Assembly (NCBI GenBank): GCA_963930645.1 | Contig: OZ005653.1 | Location: forward strand, 117,124,259-117,188,258 | Length of the DNA stretch: 64,000 nucleotides | Source: Salticus scenicus | Taxonomy: Eukaryota; Arthropoda; Arachnida; Araneae; Salticidae | Reading direction: 5' to 3' | Shown here: one piece after another, positions 46,028 through 57,030 of the stretch | Layout of the letters: each line of letters starts with the position of its first letter | How positions within the stretch are numbered: the stretch's first letter is position 1 | The notes under the pieces: model-generated | Databases searched by the model: none | What the model saw: the letters and a program-made list of their open reading frames with translations, nothing else | What the model was told of the DNA's origin: nothing | Translations under genes and position numbers: made by a program

Positions 46028-47986
46028 CTAGCAGACCCGGCCACGCGTTGCTGTGACTAAGTTATACGTTGAATTATACGGCTGTAAACTATTTAGTACA
46101 GTCAAATTATTATTTACGAACAAAGACGAAAACGTTGCAGCCGATGTAAAAACCCACAGGGTTGAGATTTGAAACTTAGGTCAAAATTTGGAAGCGATTG
46201 ATAAAAATTTTCGTAGTGTTGATATTAAGCACAAATTAATTTTATTGTAGGGTCCTATAAATTTTAATGGAGAAGTGATATATATTATTTCCAATGCTAC
46301 TTTGGATAAAATTGCTAAAATGACTAATATATAAATTAAATTCTATTAAAATTCTATTAAAATAAAAGTATAAAAGAAACAGACGATTTTAAAATCAATT
46401 TTTATGGAGGAGTGAAATATAATATATGCTATAATGGATAATTTTACTATAAAATGACCTCATCATTTTAAATATTTTAAAGAGGGCAACAGCTGTAGTT
46501 ATAAAAAGGAAAACAATAAGGCTAAACCAGAAAAATAAGTAAATTTGATAAATATTTTAAAACTTTAAAATTGGAAATCTTATGAAATATTGGACATTTA
46601 AAGTAAATACATGTATCATTTTAAATAGAAAAAGATTTTGGAAAAGTTTAGTGTATTTTAACGAAGTGATGAGAAGTTTTTGAGTATGTTAAAATTTTAA
46701 TAGTAAATTCAAGTTAATAAAGATGGGAAACATTGAGGATTAAGATAAGAATAATTATAAGATAAAAAAAAAAAAAAAAAAAAAAAAAACTTTTTATATA
46801 CCATGCTTTTCAATTTTAATATACTAATAATATACTAATTAAAAAGAAAATGATAAATATTCTATCATAGTTTGAAGTCAAATTTGTTTTCAAATGTCTA
46901 AATAAAATATCTGATGTAAGATACTAATATTTTGCAGCGGAATAGATTTCATTTCTGTCATCCTTGGCGAAAACAAAAGAATATCGCCAAATTATCTGGC
47001 GAAAATATTTAATTCCTTTCAAAAATCATGGTTATTTTAACAACTTATATTAAAAGAGTAATGAATAATATGAAACAGTATTTCGTACAATACATATTAC
47101 ATGTCATACATACGTACAATGAATAATACATATTACATTTCGTACAATGCATACATCTGGCATGTATATTTTCGTGTTACGCTTTTGATCGCCAAATAAT
47201 AATAATAATAATAAAAAAAGCCAAGGGCGACAGAGTTTTGAAATTTAAAATTAAAATTTTGTCAATTTGACAGCAAAATAATTCAATCTAACACCCGCGA
47301 TAACTAATACACATCTATACCCAAATATAAGGATTAAAATCGGGAAATAAATTTCCTCGATTTTTAATAATTTCTTACAAAAAATCCAGTGGGCAATTAA
47401 CATAGGAAATCTTTTTCTTGGCTGCACAGACGGTCAGTGAGTCACACTTCGCTTGCGTATAGAACTCATAGATATAGTATAGCATATATAGAATAGAGTG
47501 ATCATTGGGGAGAAAAAAGTTATTCCTTTTCATTTGGGAAAAGACGACGTTTTTACCAAAATATGGCCGTCTTTCCCCGAGTGAATACACACGGGAATAC
47601 ATACTAATATTTTAGCAAATAAAATTTATGAATAATTTATTTGCTAAAGGGGAATGGAAGACTCCAGATACAGTTTCAAATTCATATTTCTTTCTTTCTT
47701 TTCTTTTCTTTTTTTTTTTCAATACCACTTAATGGCTGTTTCTAAAGCTTTTATTTATTTTTTTTTTCGGCATCAAAAATCTTTGTACGATAACATGGGG
47801 ATGAGAGATCTATATATATTACTATATCTATGATAGAACTACATTAGCACTTTATCAATGTGTATAAAATCTTTAAATTGATTATGACGTCAATTTTCGT
47901 GAGATGCATAATTTAACTTTTTATAATTTTTTAACGTTCACGTTTGATTAAATGTATTTATTTTTATGTCGAAAGAAAATGAACTC

Positions 47987-48020
<34 letters not shown>

Positions 48021-48261
48021 TGGCAACAATTAAATTAATGGAACTCACAGATATTTTGGAGCAACTTTAATAAAGGTCTATAATTAACAAATAATTGCAA
48101 TAAAACAATATTGTGACAATAAATTGAGATTAAAAACTATCCTATCTCTCAAGTTGGACCAAACTGCACACAGTGTGCGAAATTTCATTAAAATCGGTTC
48201 CTTAGTTTAGGAGTTTACCCCGGACAAACATCGTGACACGTAATTTATATATATATACAGA
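46028..48261 (-). mobile_element. Helitron-like non-autonomous element copy A3 (2234 bp)
   Basis: On the minus strand it begins A|TCTGTATATATATAAATTAC, continues with a CCGGGGTAAACTCCTAAAC left-end module, and ends CCGGGTCTG CTAG|T at 46028. Shared blocks with A1 and A2 confirm the family, but the block 46830-47310 lies in the opposite orientation relative to the ends compared with A2. It keeps the uninterrupted sequence that the gypsy element entered in A2 (47850-47860). Long poly-A (46766-46789) and poly-T (47991-48019) runs. No protein is encoded. Confidence 0.68.
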
Positions 48262-48334
48262 TGAAGCACAAATAAGTAAAAAACAGGATTAATTTCACTG
48301 TATTATCTTCATTATAATATGAATTCAATTTACA

Positions 48335-48912
48335 CTTCAGTCTAAGTAACACGTGGCCGGCTATGCTAACACCAAAAATTTAAAAAGTGGAAATTATTGA
48401 ATTATACGAAATTTATTAATAGGTTAAAAAGTTGAAGATTATTTGTGTAGATGGCAGCACCAAATATATTTCAGCTTTCACTTTCATATGAAACAGAGTA
48501 ATTGCTCCACGCTCTACTTTCCCCGTTTCATTTTTGAAAGGAAATATGAAAGTTGAAAGTAATCTGTTACAAATAAAGACTGTAAATATTTTGAGGAGAA
48601 TTTTATAGCGTCAACAACACGTGGTAATTATGCTGTTAAAATGTACTTATATGACACGTTCGTAGATTTACCATAGCAGCGCCATCTGTTAGAATCATTT
48701 GGAGTTAACAGATAATTGTGACTGTCAAATAATAACAGACAAATAATTAGCAATAAATTAAAATTGCGACTATAATTTGAGATTTAAACTATCCTATCTC
48801 TCAAGTTGGATCGAACTGCACATGGTGTGCGAATTTTATTATAATCGGTTAAGTGGTTTAGGAGTCCATTGAGGACAAACATTGTGACACGAGATTTATA
48901 TATATTAAGATA
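48335..48912 (-). mobile_element. Partial Helitron-like copy A4
   Basis: The right end at about 48905 repeats the left-end module of A3 (CTCGTGTCACAATGTTTGTC on the minus strand, then CCTATCTCTCAAGTTGGA on the plus). The interior from 48840 down resembles that of A3 only weakly. A CACGTGGCCGGCTATGCTAA segment at 48348-48368 looks like a decayed plus-oriented 3' end. Confidence 0.45.
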
Positions 48913-49224
48913 TATATATATATATATATACATAATTTTTAACAATTAAATTAGGTACATTTTCTTAATATATTAATATATACATTTATATTAATATTTA
49001 TGAAATTTTAAAATTCCACATTTACTTAAGATTTTTAACATAAGCCATGAAAACACAGGAATACTGGAGGGTTTTTTTTTTTTTTTTTTCCTTTAAGTAA
49101 AACATAATATATGTGGGCAGAAATCAATATAAATTTGAAATTAATTATATTTATAATCTGCATTTATTAATAAATTTTTATCGCTTGATTATTATTGATT
49201 GTATGAATATTTCTACCTGCTTAT
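48909..49224. other. AT-rich spacer with (TA)n and poly-T
   Basis: (TA)n near 48912-48928 and poly-T at 49072-49090. No gene seen. Confidence 0.55.
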
Positions 49225-49490
49225 AGCTTGGACTGTTGGTGGTTGGTGTTTTGGGAGAAAGGCTGATTGACTACTCTAGGGTCTTAGGCCTAAGGAGTAG
49301 TGCCCTCTGTGGGGGGGGTCTTTCTAAAGGGTCCTAGCCCGTATTTATGCAGGTTTCTGAGAAAACCATGAAAAACTTTTAATAGCTAGGCCGACGAGCA
49401 CGCCCTGTGATCGAGCCAGGCATCTCACGTCTACCAGCTTTGAGCGTAGAACCACTTGGTAGAACCACTAGTAGGCCCTACAGATTAGAA
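49225..49490 (-). mobile_element. tRNA-derived SINE, third family
   Basis: On the minus strand the head AGTGGTTCTACGCTCAAAGC and GGCTCGATCACAGG resemble a decayed box A and box B. The body includes GTTTTTCATGGTTTTCTCAG and TGCATAAATACGGGCTAGGA, which recur in the copies near 24900 and 53060. A C-rich run closes the body. Confidence 0.6.
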
Positions 49491-50531
49491 TAATAAATTT
49501 TAAAAAAATCTGTATGAGTAAATATTAAATTTATTACAAATTACGCATGTCCAGAGAGCGTTCTTATTTCGCTTGTTTCAAGGTAACTAGAAGAATTTCA
49601 GACACAATTCATGCTTGTTTAACATTCAGAATTATTGCTTTTTCTTAAAAACTTGCTATATCAACAGTCATTAAAAAAAAAGTTATATTTATCTATAAAA
49701 TATTTAAATGCAAAATATTAGGCTATGCTTTATTTTACTAGTTAAATATATAAAATACACAATGTTGTATTGCAAATAAAAAGATTTATCAATCAAAATG
49801 ATCTATCAATGATTTATAAATCATGAATTTTTAGAAGCCTGAAGTTTTATTTTTATATTAATAAAATTATTATAAAATCTTATAATTATTAATTATAAGA
49901 TTATTAATTATTATAAAATCTTATAATAATGTTTCTCCAAAAACATTAATATGTTTAACATGTACAATATTAAGCATAGTTACAAATAAATATCGTAGTA
50001 ATATATAAAAGTATCACCGCATATTTAGAATGAACATAAAATTAATTCATAATAAAATTTTAAAAGCATAAAGTTTTGTTTTTTACATTAATCAAAATGT
50101 TGTATTAATGTGTTTTTCAAAGAACATCAATGTATTTACTTTTAAGTTTTTATGTGACAATTAAATTATAAATATAGGTTTTTGAAATTTTTGACAAGGG
50201 AGGTTTTTTACATGACGGTTTTAACCATGTTTTAAACCGTCAAAAATTGTCATGCGTCAAAAACCTGCCAACCCTGATAACAAATATGAAACAAGTATAA
50301 CAACATAAAATAATAATAACAATAATAATAAATTATTAACATTATTATGCAAAATCTATGGATTTAAATAACCATTTTAATTTTAATATAAGGGTTAGAA
50401 TTATAATTCATGGATAACATAAGTTTAAAATAACATCCCAATAATTATATTTTTTAAAAAGTAAGGTTATTAATTAAGATGTTTAAGATAATAGTTAAAT
50501 TATTGAATCAAATTGAAATTCATTTTAACAA
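49491..50531. other. Unassigned AT-rich sequence
   Basis: Contains ATTATAAAATCTTATAAT-type palindromes near 49869-49930 and an ACATTAATRTGTTT word repeated near 49942 and 50090. No gene seen. Confidence 0.45.
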
Positions 50532-50906
50532 ATGTCTTTAAAAGTACAATATGACATGTTGCCTAGCACAATTTTTAATATCCTTAATATTTCTGAACTT
50601 GCAGATGGTCTAAAATCTCATTTACATTATGATCATTTAATTAACATGTTAATTAATCAAATCTTTCAAAGATTTCCCATTAATTTTTATTTCTCGCTTG
50701 CTTATTTTTTTTATAAGCCGTTGTGGCCTTTGCTCATTCTTCTTCTAGTAATTATTGTTTTCTGTCATATTTTGTTTACGTTTATTGTATATAAACAACA
50801 GCAATATACAACTCATAATAAATTTTTCATTATATTTTGCCTTGTAAAAGGCTTTATTTCTAAATGCAAATATTTATTAATTCAAGTCTTCCTTGATAAT
50901 GTATGA
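50532..50906 (+). CDS. Hypothetical 124-aa membrane-type ORF
   Basis: An ATG frame of 124 codons, long for this stop-rich AT-rich region. The first 50 residues are mixed polar and hydrophobic. A strongly hydrophobic stretch follows at about residues 66-92 (LWPLLILLLVIIVFCHILF), which could span a membrane once or twice, and the C-terminus is basic. No family is recognised, no promoter or splice context is visible, and AT-rich DNA rich in T favours Phe, Leu and Ile codons by chance. It lies between the inverted arms at 45.2 and 51.7 kb. It may be spurious. Confidence 0.15.
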   Translation: MSLKVQYDMLPSTIFNILNISELADGLKSHLHYDHLINMLINQIFQRFPINFYFSLAYFFYKPLWPLLILLLVIIVFCHILFTFIVYKQQQYTTHNKFFIIFCLVKGFISKCKYLLIQVFLDNV

Positions 50907-50919
50907 TTATTGTAATGAT

Positions 50920-51000
50920 AAGTCAGTACTTGATGTAAATAAAAATTAACTTGATGTAAATAAATAAAAATAATGTATAAATAAATAAAAATTAACGTGC
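50920..51000. repeat. TTGATGTAAATAAATAAAAA-type short tandem repeat
   Basis: Variants of TTGATGTAAATAAAAATTAA recur three to four times directly downstream of the hypothetical ORF. Confidence 0.7.
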
Positions 51001-51309
51001 AAATACACACATGTATAAAAAAAAAAAAAAAAACACGTTATATATGAGGACCTGTTATACAATATGCATATGCAAATAACACTATTTTCTTCCGAGAGAT
51101 AATTTATAAAAGCAATAAATATGACACAATTTTTTTTTTTCTTGCATGTATGTAGTCAACTGTAAAGGGATTAAGAAAACATATGCCTTCCCCCCTTATG
51201 AATCAGTGTATGTCAGTCATAGATTTTTTTTTTTTTTTTTTTTTTACAATAGTTTTATAATTGAAATATCTAATTTCACTATTACGGTGTAAAAAATTTC
51301 ACATGCACT

Positions 51310-51740
51310 CACAATATATGTATATACACGCATACAATGTATTTTCATACAAATTAAAAGCATCCATATTCATTTATCCACACAACATAATCATGTATCT
51401 TAGCACTTAGCAGAAATTTAAAAGAGATTGCCTAAAAGCTGTGCGTTCGCTTTCGCTACCAATTTATCTTGAACGAAAGAGGGAGCATACTCAAATAAAA
51501 ATGAGAATGATGAACTTTCACAGTCCCACTTAATCGTTCTTTTTTAACTGGCAGCTTTTAACAAAAGTAGCTAATCCCCTTTATCGATTAGGGAATTATG
51601 ACAGTGCTCTCTGGCACGACACCCCCTTATCTTGAAATGGGGAAGGAATAAGCTGCCAGGTGTAAGATCTGTTCGCAAATAGCACGGTTCGCAAATATCA
51701 CGCTCGGAAGTAGCACGTAACCCGCAAACCAATTTTAACG
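51310..51740 (-). repeat. Right arm of a distant inverted repeat
   Basis: Reverse complement parallels 45175-45560; see that entry for landmarks. Near its outer edge it holds three CGCAAATATCACG/CGCAAATAGCACG/GGAAGTAGCACG units. Confidence 0.65.
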
Positions 51741-52851
51741 AACACCTGCATAATTATTTACAAACGTTTGAAAACCATTAAAGTTTCTTATCTGCAAACC
51801 TCCAACTCAAAAAAATCTGCTTCATTGTCGTTTTTCAGAGCGATAAGAGAATACAGAGAACTCAACAATACCCAGAAGGGCCTCTCGCTGGGAGGCGTGA
51901 AAATGCTGACATTTTAAGGAAAATAGATGAAGCCGCTGATTTCAAAGACCGAGCGAGACGCAAATGAACATATGGCCCACTAGACCAGATGTCTCTTTAA
52001 TGACAAATGGAAAAAACCATTTACACACACTTATGGCAATCCTATTCCGATAAATAAATCATTTACTGAAAAATTGTTTTTAACACCTGAGTTAAACGGA
52101 GATAATTAGACTGACCGTTTTTCTTCCCACATTTCTCCCATATTTAATATTTAATCTTCTAATTTCTTTTTATCAATATTTTTTGAGAAAAAAAAAACTA
52201 CTAAGAATTAAACTGTCATAATACTTTATGACAATATTGTTAACGTTCAAATTATGCATAAAAATTATTTTCTTTTAAGACTATTTTAAAATCTAAATTT
52301 GCTAATTTTGACAAAATTAAGAAGTCAGTCAATTCTCATATTGGAAAAACAAAAGCCTTATATATATATAGCACGTAATATATATATAAAGACTATGATA
52401 CTGATTTTTGAGAAAGAAAATCTAATATATTTTTCGAAATCATTTTTATTCGTAAACACTAGAACTAAAGAGGTAGTCTTATTTCAAGGTTCTCATTAGA
52501 GGAAAATAAGTGGTGAGAATTTCTCACCCTTCTTCCAAAGCGAAATAAAACTTTTATAAACTATGTGAGATCTCTGAAAATTAATCGAGACCCCAAATAA
52601 ACTTTGAATAATAATAATAAATCTTTTACATGGACACAGAGAATTTGTATCTCCAATTAATACGATTTTTTTCATGGTTTTTTATCTTTATGGTTTCTGT
52701 AGTGGGTGCAAAGCAGAAATAACTAGAGCCAACTTCTTACTCATCCAAACAGGTTTTCATTATAGGACCGATTTCAAACTGTGTTCATGAAGGTTTAGGT
52801 AGCAAAATGGTCATTTCCTCTAAAATTATACGGTCAAATACCGTGATTTTA

Positions 52852-52887
<36 letters not shown>

Positions 52888-53045
52888 GTGTAGTAATATT
52901 TCGTGGCAAAAGTATACTAATTTTTATCCGTTTATTCTGATTTTATAATCTCTTACAGTTATACATACAAATACACATAAAAAATAATTTAAAGACAATT
53001 TTTCAAACTGCACAAAGCTGAAATTCAAAAATCAAAAATTGCATG
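51741..53045. other. Unassigned sequence
   Basis: Slightly less AT-rich between 51830 and 51980 but without a clear reading frame. Poly-T at 52854-52884. A 66-codon frame at 52299-52499 contains TA microsatellite and is featureless. Confidence 0.5.
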
Positions 53046-53049
53046 AAAC

Positions 53050-53185
53050 TTTTGTATATTTATGGGACTTTTGGAGAAAACTATGTAAAATTTCGAACAG
53101 CTAGACTGGCGAGAGCAACCTGGATTTGAACCTTTTATATATCATATTTGAGATAGGCACTCTCAGCTACTGAGCCTTTAGAAGA
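53050..53185 (-). mobile_element. SINE fragment, third family
   Basis: On the minus strand GGCTCAGTAGCTGAGAGTGC (box A region) and GGTTCAAATCC (box B) form a tRNA-like head, followed by CTAGCTGTTCG and ATAGTTTTCTCCAAAAGTCC, which match the body of the copy at 49225-49490. Confidence 0.65.
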
Positions 53186-54296
53186 CTGTTATAAAAACCT
53201 AGTGGTCTGACATTCGGTTTTAAGAAATGTCCATGATTACTAGACTTTTTTATCACTTCATGATTTTCTTTATTACAGATTTCCACGATAATGTTTAAAA
53301 GTGGTCAGCTATGGACGTTTAGTGAATCTTCTCGGTGAAGATTTTTGTGGAGTTTGTTATTGAAATTTCTAAAGAACTTGTGCAGAGCCAATAAATAGAA
53401 AATGCAAACAGAAATGAGACAGTTACATATTTCAGCCGAAACGGTCAATCTGTTTTAGATGGTCTTGTAAAGAAGTTTTTCTTACATATCATAGTTAAAC
53501 ATTATAGTGTATTATTTGGTATGGTTGTCTTTAGAACATGAAATAAATTATCTAAAATAAAACCTCAGTATCTTTATTATATAAAGGAAAGTGTCAACTG
53601 TCTTAAAGGTATCTTTAAATAAAAATTTGTATTCCAGCTGTCACGAACATTTTTTCTACGAAATTGAAATTACCTAAACAGAGCATAGAAATTGAGCCCA
53701 TGAAAAGTATATGCAGTTTAATAGGTGTACAAAGAATATCATGGGGACTTAGATGCTTCTTTTAATATTCAATTACTTACTAACATATAAAATATAAAAT
53801 AAGAGCGAATAAAAAAAATATGAACTCGCTAAGTTATTATATTTAAGCTATTTGTATTTTAAGAATTAAAAAATAAATAAATAAAACTTTTATTTTGTAC
53901 ATAAAATTTATTTTATTATAGTTTTGTTTTTCCTTAATTTTCATTTGCATTAAATATTTCTATGTAATATTTATTGACAAATTTCCATTACAGAATTTGA
54001 TTACGGCAACAAATACTTTATGTTATTTTTAAAACCTTCTTTTTTTATTTTTTTTATGTTTTTTTATTTTATTTTTTTTTTTTTTTTGTCTTACATACAA
54101 CAAAAATATATTGAACTCATTAAAACTTTTGAGATTCTAATTTACTATACCTTAAACATGATTTAACTTTCTAAATCTATGTTTTAAAGGGAGTTAAAAA
54201 TATTTAAAGGCATGTAGAATTTCAAGAACAAGTATTATAATAATCTCCGTTTTCCTAGCACAAGCTGACCTTTCAACTACGGCACGATAATATCAT
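53186..54296. other. Unassigned AT-rich sequence
   Basis: Poly-T near 54066-54087. No gene or terminal repeat identified. Confidence 0.5.
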
Positions 54297-55236
54297 GTAT
54301 TCATTGGAACAAATGTTTTCGATGTACTGGAGTATTTATCGATATTGTACGCTGACAATGACAAGGCGAAATTTTCAATAATATTTTAACATTAAGCAAG
54401 GACTTCATCGATAAACACTTTAAAATATTTCAAAAAAATTGAGGGAATATATGGCGTTAGGGATGCTTTAGTCGAATATGAGGAATGTGAACTGCCAATC
54501 ATGACAAGTTAAAATCTCAAAATGTATCAGCAGTTAAAAATAACTTAAATGTAGTCCTTATAAATTCACCAGAAGAGTAGCGGCTGAGAAGAGATACACA
54601 AGTTCCAGTTTTTAAGGAATAATGCGAAAGGCTCTGGAACTTTTTCCATATAAAATTCAGTGTCATCAGGCAATTACAAATACAGCTGGGCAACAAAGTG
54701 AAAACTTCGTAAATGAGAAGGAACAAACGGGCGATGGAAATAAACTTGATGTCGGATGCATATGATTAACAATTTAAGTTCATTTTTATTTAACGGATTT
54801 TGCCAACAAACAAAACCGGCAAATTTCGGGTAATGAAAATCCATATTATCTCTTGCAAAGCCATTTCGTTCTTAAATATTTACCATTTTATTAGATATGC
54901 CTGCAATATCTAATAAAGGGATCATAGAATATTTTTATGAGGGAAAAGGTGAACTCATTCCGCTAATTTTACAACAATTGTTTTCACGTGTCAAGCATTA
55001 GGGGATGTACCAAACAGTGCAGGGTTTATGAAAGATGATCCCCAACCACAATATACTTCTGCAGAGTTTGTATCTGTGGAGGAATTTATTTTTTTTTTTC
55101 TTTTTTTCTTTTTTGCAGTGTTTGATTTTCTGTAGAGAATATTTAAATTGCAGCATCATTGCTTTTGATTACCTGCAACTGAAAAGCATGAGCATAGATT
55201 GGCCTCAATATTCTCTGTATCTCAATCCATCCGACT

Positions 55237-55278
<42 letters not shown>

Positions 55279-55692
55279 CTTTAAGCCACTTCAAGGACAC
55301 TGTTCACAGTAATAATCTTCAACTTTTGGAGAACTTGAACAGTTTATCAGTGAAGCATGTGTATCTATTTCGTAGGGACATTGCAGAAGGTGGCTTCAAA
55401 CTTTCCCTTCCGATTAGGTCATGTTAATGTTACTATTGGTGGCCATACAGAATCTATTTTAATGAGATTTATTACAAATTACGAAAAACAATTTGGCTTA
55501 TTTTTAAAGGGTGCTCCACTGAAATTCCAACCCTCTCTGTTGGCAGATCTTGAGACTAATTTTGCAAACCGATATATTTAAAATTCGACAACTGCCTATC
55601 CCTATACAACATATGATGTGTTTCATCTATCTGCCTATCACTGTTTCAAAATTGTCATTTCAAAGTCGGAGAATCCTTTCTGAAACACTCTG
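54297..55692 (+). pseudogene. Mariner-like transposase, heavily mutated, with surviving right TIR
   Basis: Scanning the three + frames recovers a whole transposase in pieces: N-terminal helix-turn-helix (YSLEQMFSMYW, then TRRNFQ and YFNIKQG), a linker and ALELFPYKIQ near 54620, the first catalytic neighbourhood HFYLTDFANKQNRQISGNEN near 54790, SNKGIIEYFYEG near 54910, then DWPQYSLYLNP near 55200, LSHFKDTVHSNN, and finally GHVNVTIGGHTESIL near 55420. Stops and frameshifts separate the blocks, and a roughly 45-base poly-T (55233-55278) has expanded in the DFF-W motif. The 3' end CTTTCTGAAACACTCTG at 55676-55692 followed by TA looks like the right TIR; the left TIR was not found. Confidence 0.75.
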
Positions 55693-55694
55693 TA

Positions 55695-56290
55695 GAAAAA
55701 ACTATTATTTCCTTTTTAAAAGGGGATAATATTTATTCGTAGATTCACAGTTTTAAGTAACTACGAGAATTTTTACTCAAACAGTAAAATATTAAATTAA
55801 AAATAATAATTCGGCCAAATTGATAAAATTTTAGAAATTCTCTAGCGTACTTTCGACACATCTATAGCTTTTACTTTTAAATCCTTATGAAGTTTTTTTT
55901 CGATTCATTACAATAAGCTAAATTGTATAAAGAAATTCTTTGCATCAGAAACTCAATGACTACTTCAAAATTCTATTCATGTACTTGATTTCGAAATCTC
56001 AAGAAAGTAAACATATGCCGCAAGCATTTGTTAGAAACTGTAACATTTTTACTTTTGTTAGATTTACAAATAATTAACTACTATAATTACGCAATCATAT
56101 TTTTAGCAGTTCCTTTTTAGACAGCAATTGCCTTCTGGACATTTGGTTCGACATGAAGCCATTATATTATTTTAAAGATAAAAAATAAATAATTATTGAG
56201 AAAACTTCACGAAAGCTACAACTTCAATCGATATTACTTTGAGAATTAGAAACGTATGATATGAAAAGCATTAAATATATTGGAAAATTT
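55695..56290. other. Unassigned AT-rich sequence
   Basis: No coding frame or repeat boundary noted. Confidence 0.5.
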
Positions 56291-57030
56291 TATTATTCAG
56301 TCCTTTTTAGAGTTTAAATTTCGAATAATTTTTCTATTAGAATATTTGTCGTCAATCATATTCAAAAAAATATCATAAATGTTATTTTGAAGTTGTCTGA
56401 TATATTTATGATCGTCAAAATGGACGTTTGTGCTCAATTTTGCCCTATTCTGCCATGTTAAGTAAATCGTAAATTCCAAATAACTTACGAAATTTTTAAA
56501 TTGAAAAATTCATAGTCAGGGATGTTCATGCCAGTATCTTAAATGATATTTTGAAAGTGTTTTCACATCTTTATAATGAAAATATCGTTCAAAGTGGACG
56601 TTTATGCGAAATTTTGCCCTATTTCGCCATATTAAGTAAATCGTAAATTTCCATTGACTTACGAAATTTTTAAATTGGAAAATTCATAATCAATGATGTT
56701 TATACCAGCATCTTTTATAATATTTTAAAACTAGTTTGACAACTTTACGATGAAAATATCCCTCAAAAGGGACATTTATGCGAAATTTTGCGGTATTCTG
56801 CCATGTTAAATTCGTAAATTTCGAATAATTTGTAAAATTTTCAAAGTAGCATGTTTCTGTTAATGATGTTTATCCCGCCATCAAAACTGATATTTAAAAG
56901 CTGCTCTTACATCTTTACGATAAAAATATTTCTTTCCATGCACGATTAAGTGTAATTTTGCCCTATTCTCCCCTGTTAAGAAAATCGTAAATTTCGAATA
57001 ACTTCTGAAGTTTTTTAATTAGAATGTTGC
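56290..57030. repeat. Four tandem units of about 174 bp
   Basis: The phrase CCATGTTAAGTAAATCGTAA recurs near 56452, 56627, 56801 and 56973 (spacing 175, 174, 172). Each unit also has TTTTGCCCTATTCTGCC, an ACGAAATTTTTAAATTG stretch, and an ATCTTTACGATGAAAATATC stretch. Divergence between units is moderate. The array leads into a segment with an AAAACGTGTAA core (57213) that is shared with 1358-1740. Confidence 0.8.

Noticed and set aside
55035..55427. Single 130-codon protein with a long Phe tract
   Set aside because: The Phe tract is an expanded poly-T inside a mariner relic; the frame mixes transposase fragments from different frames.
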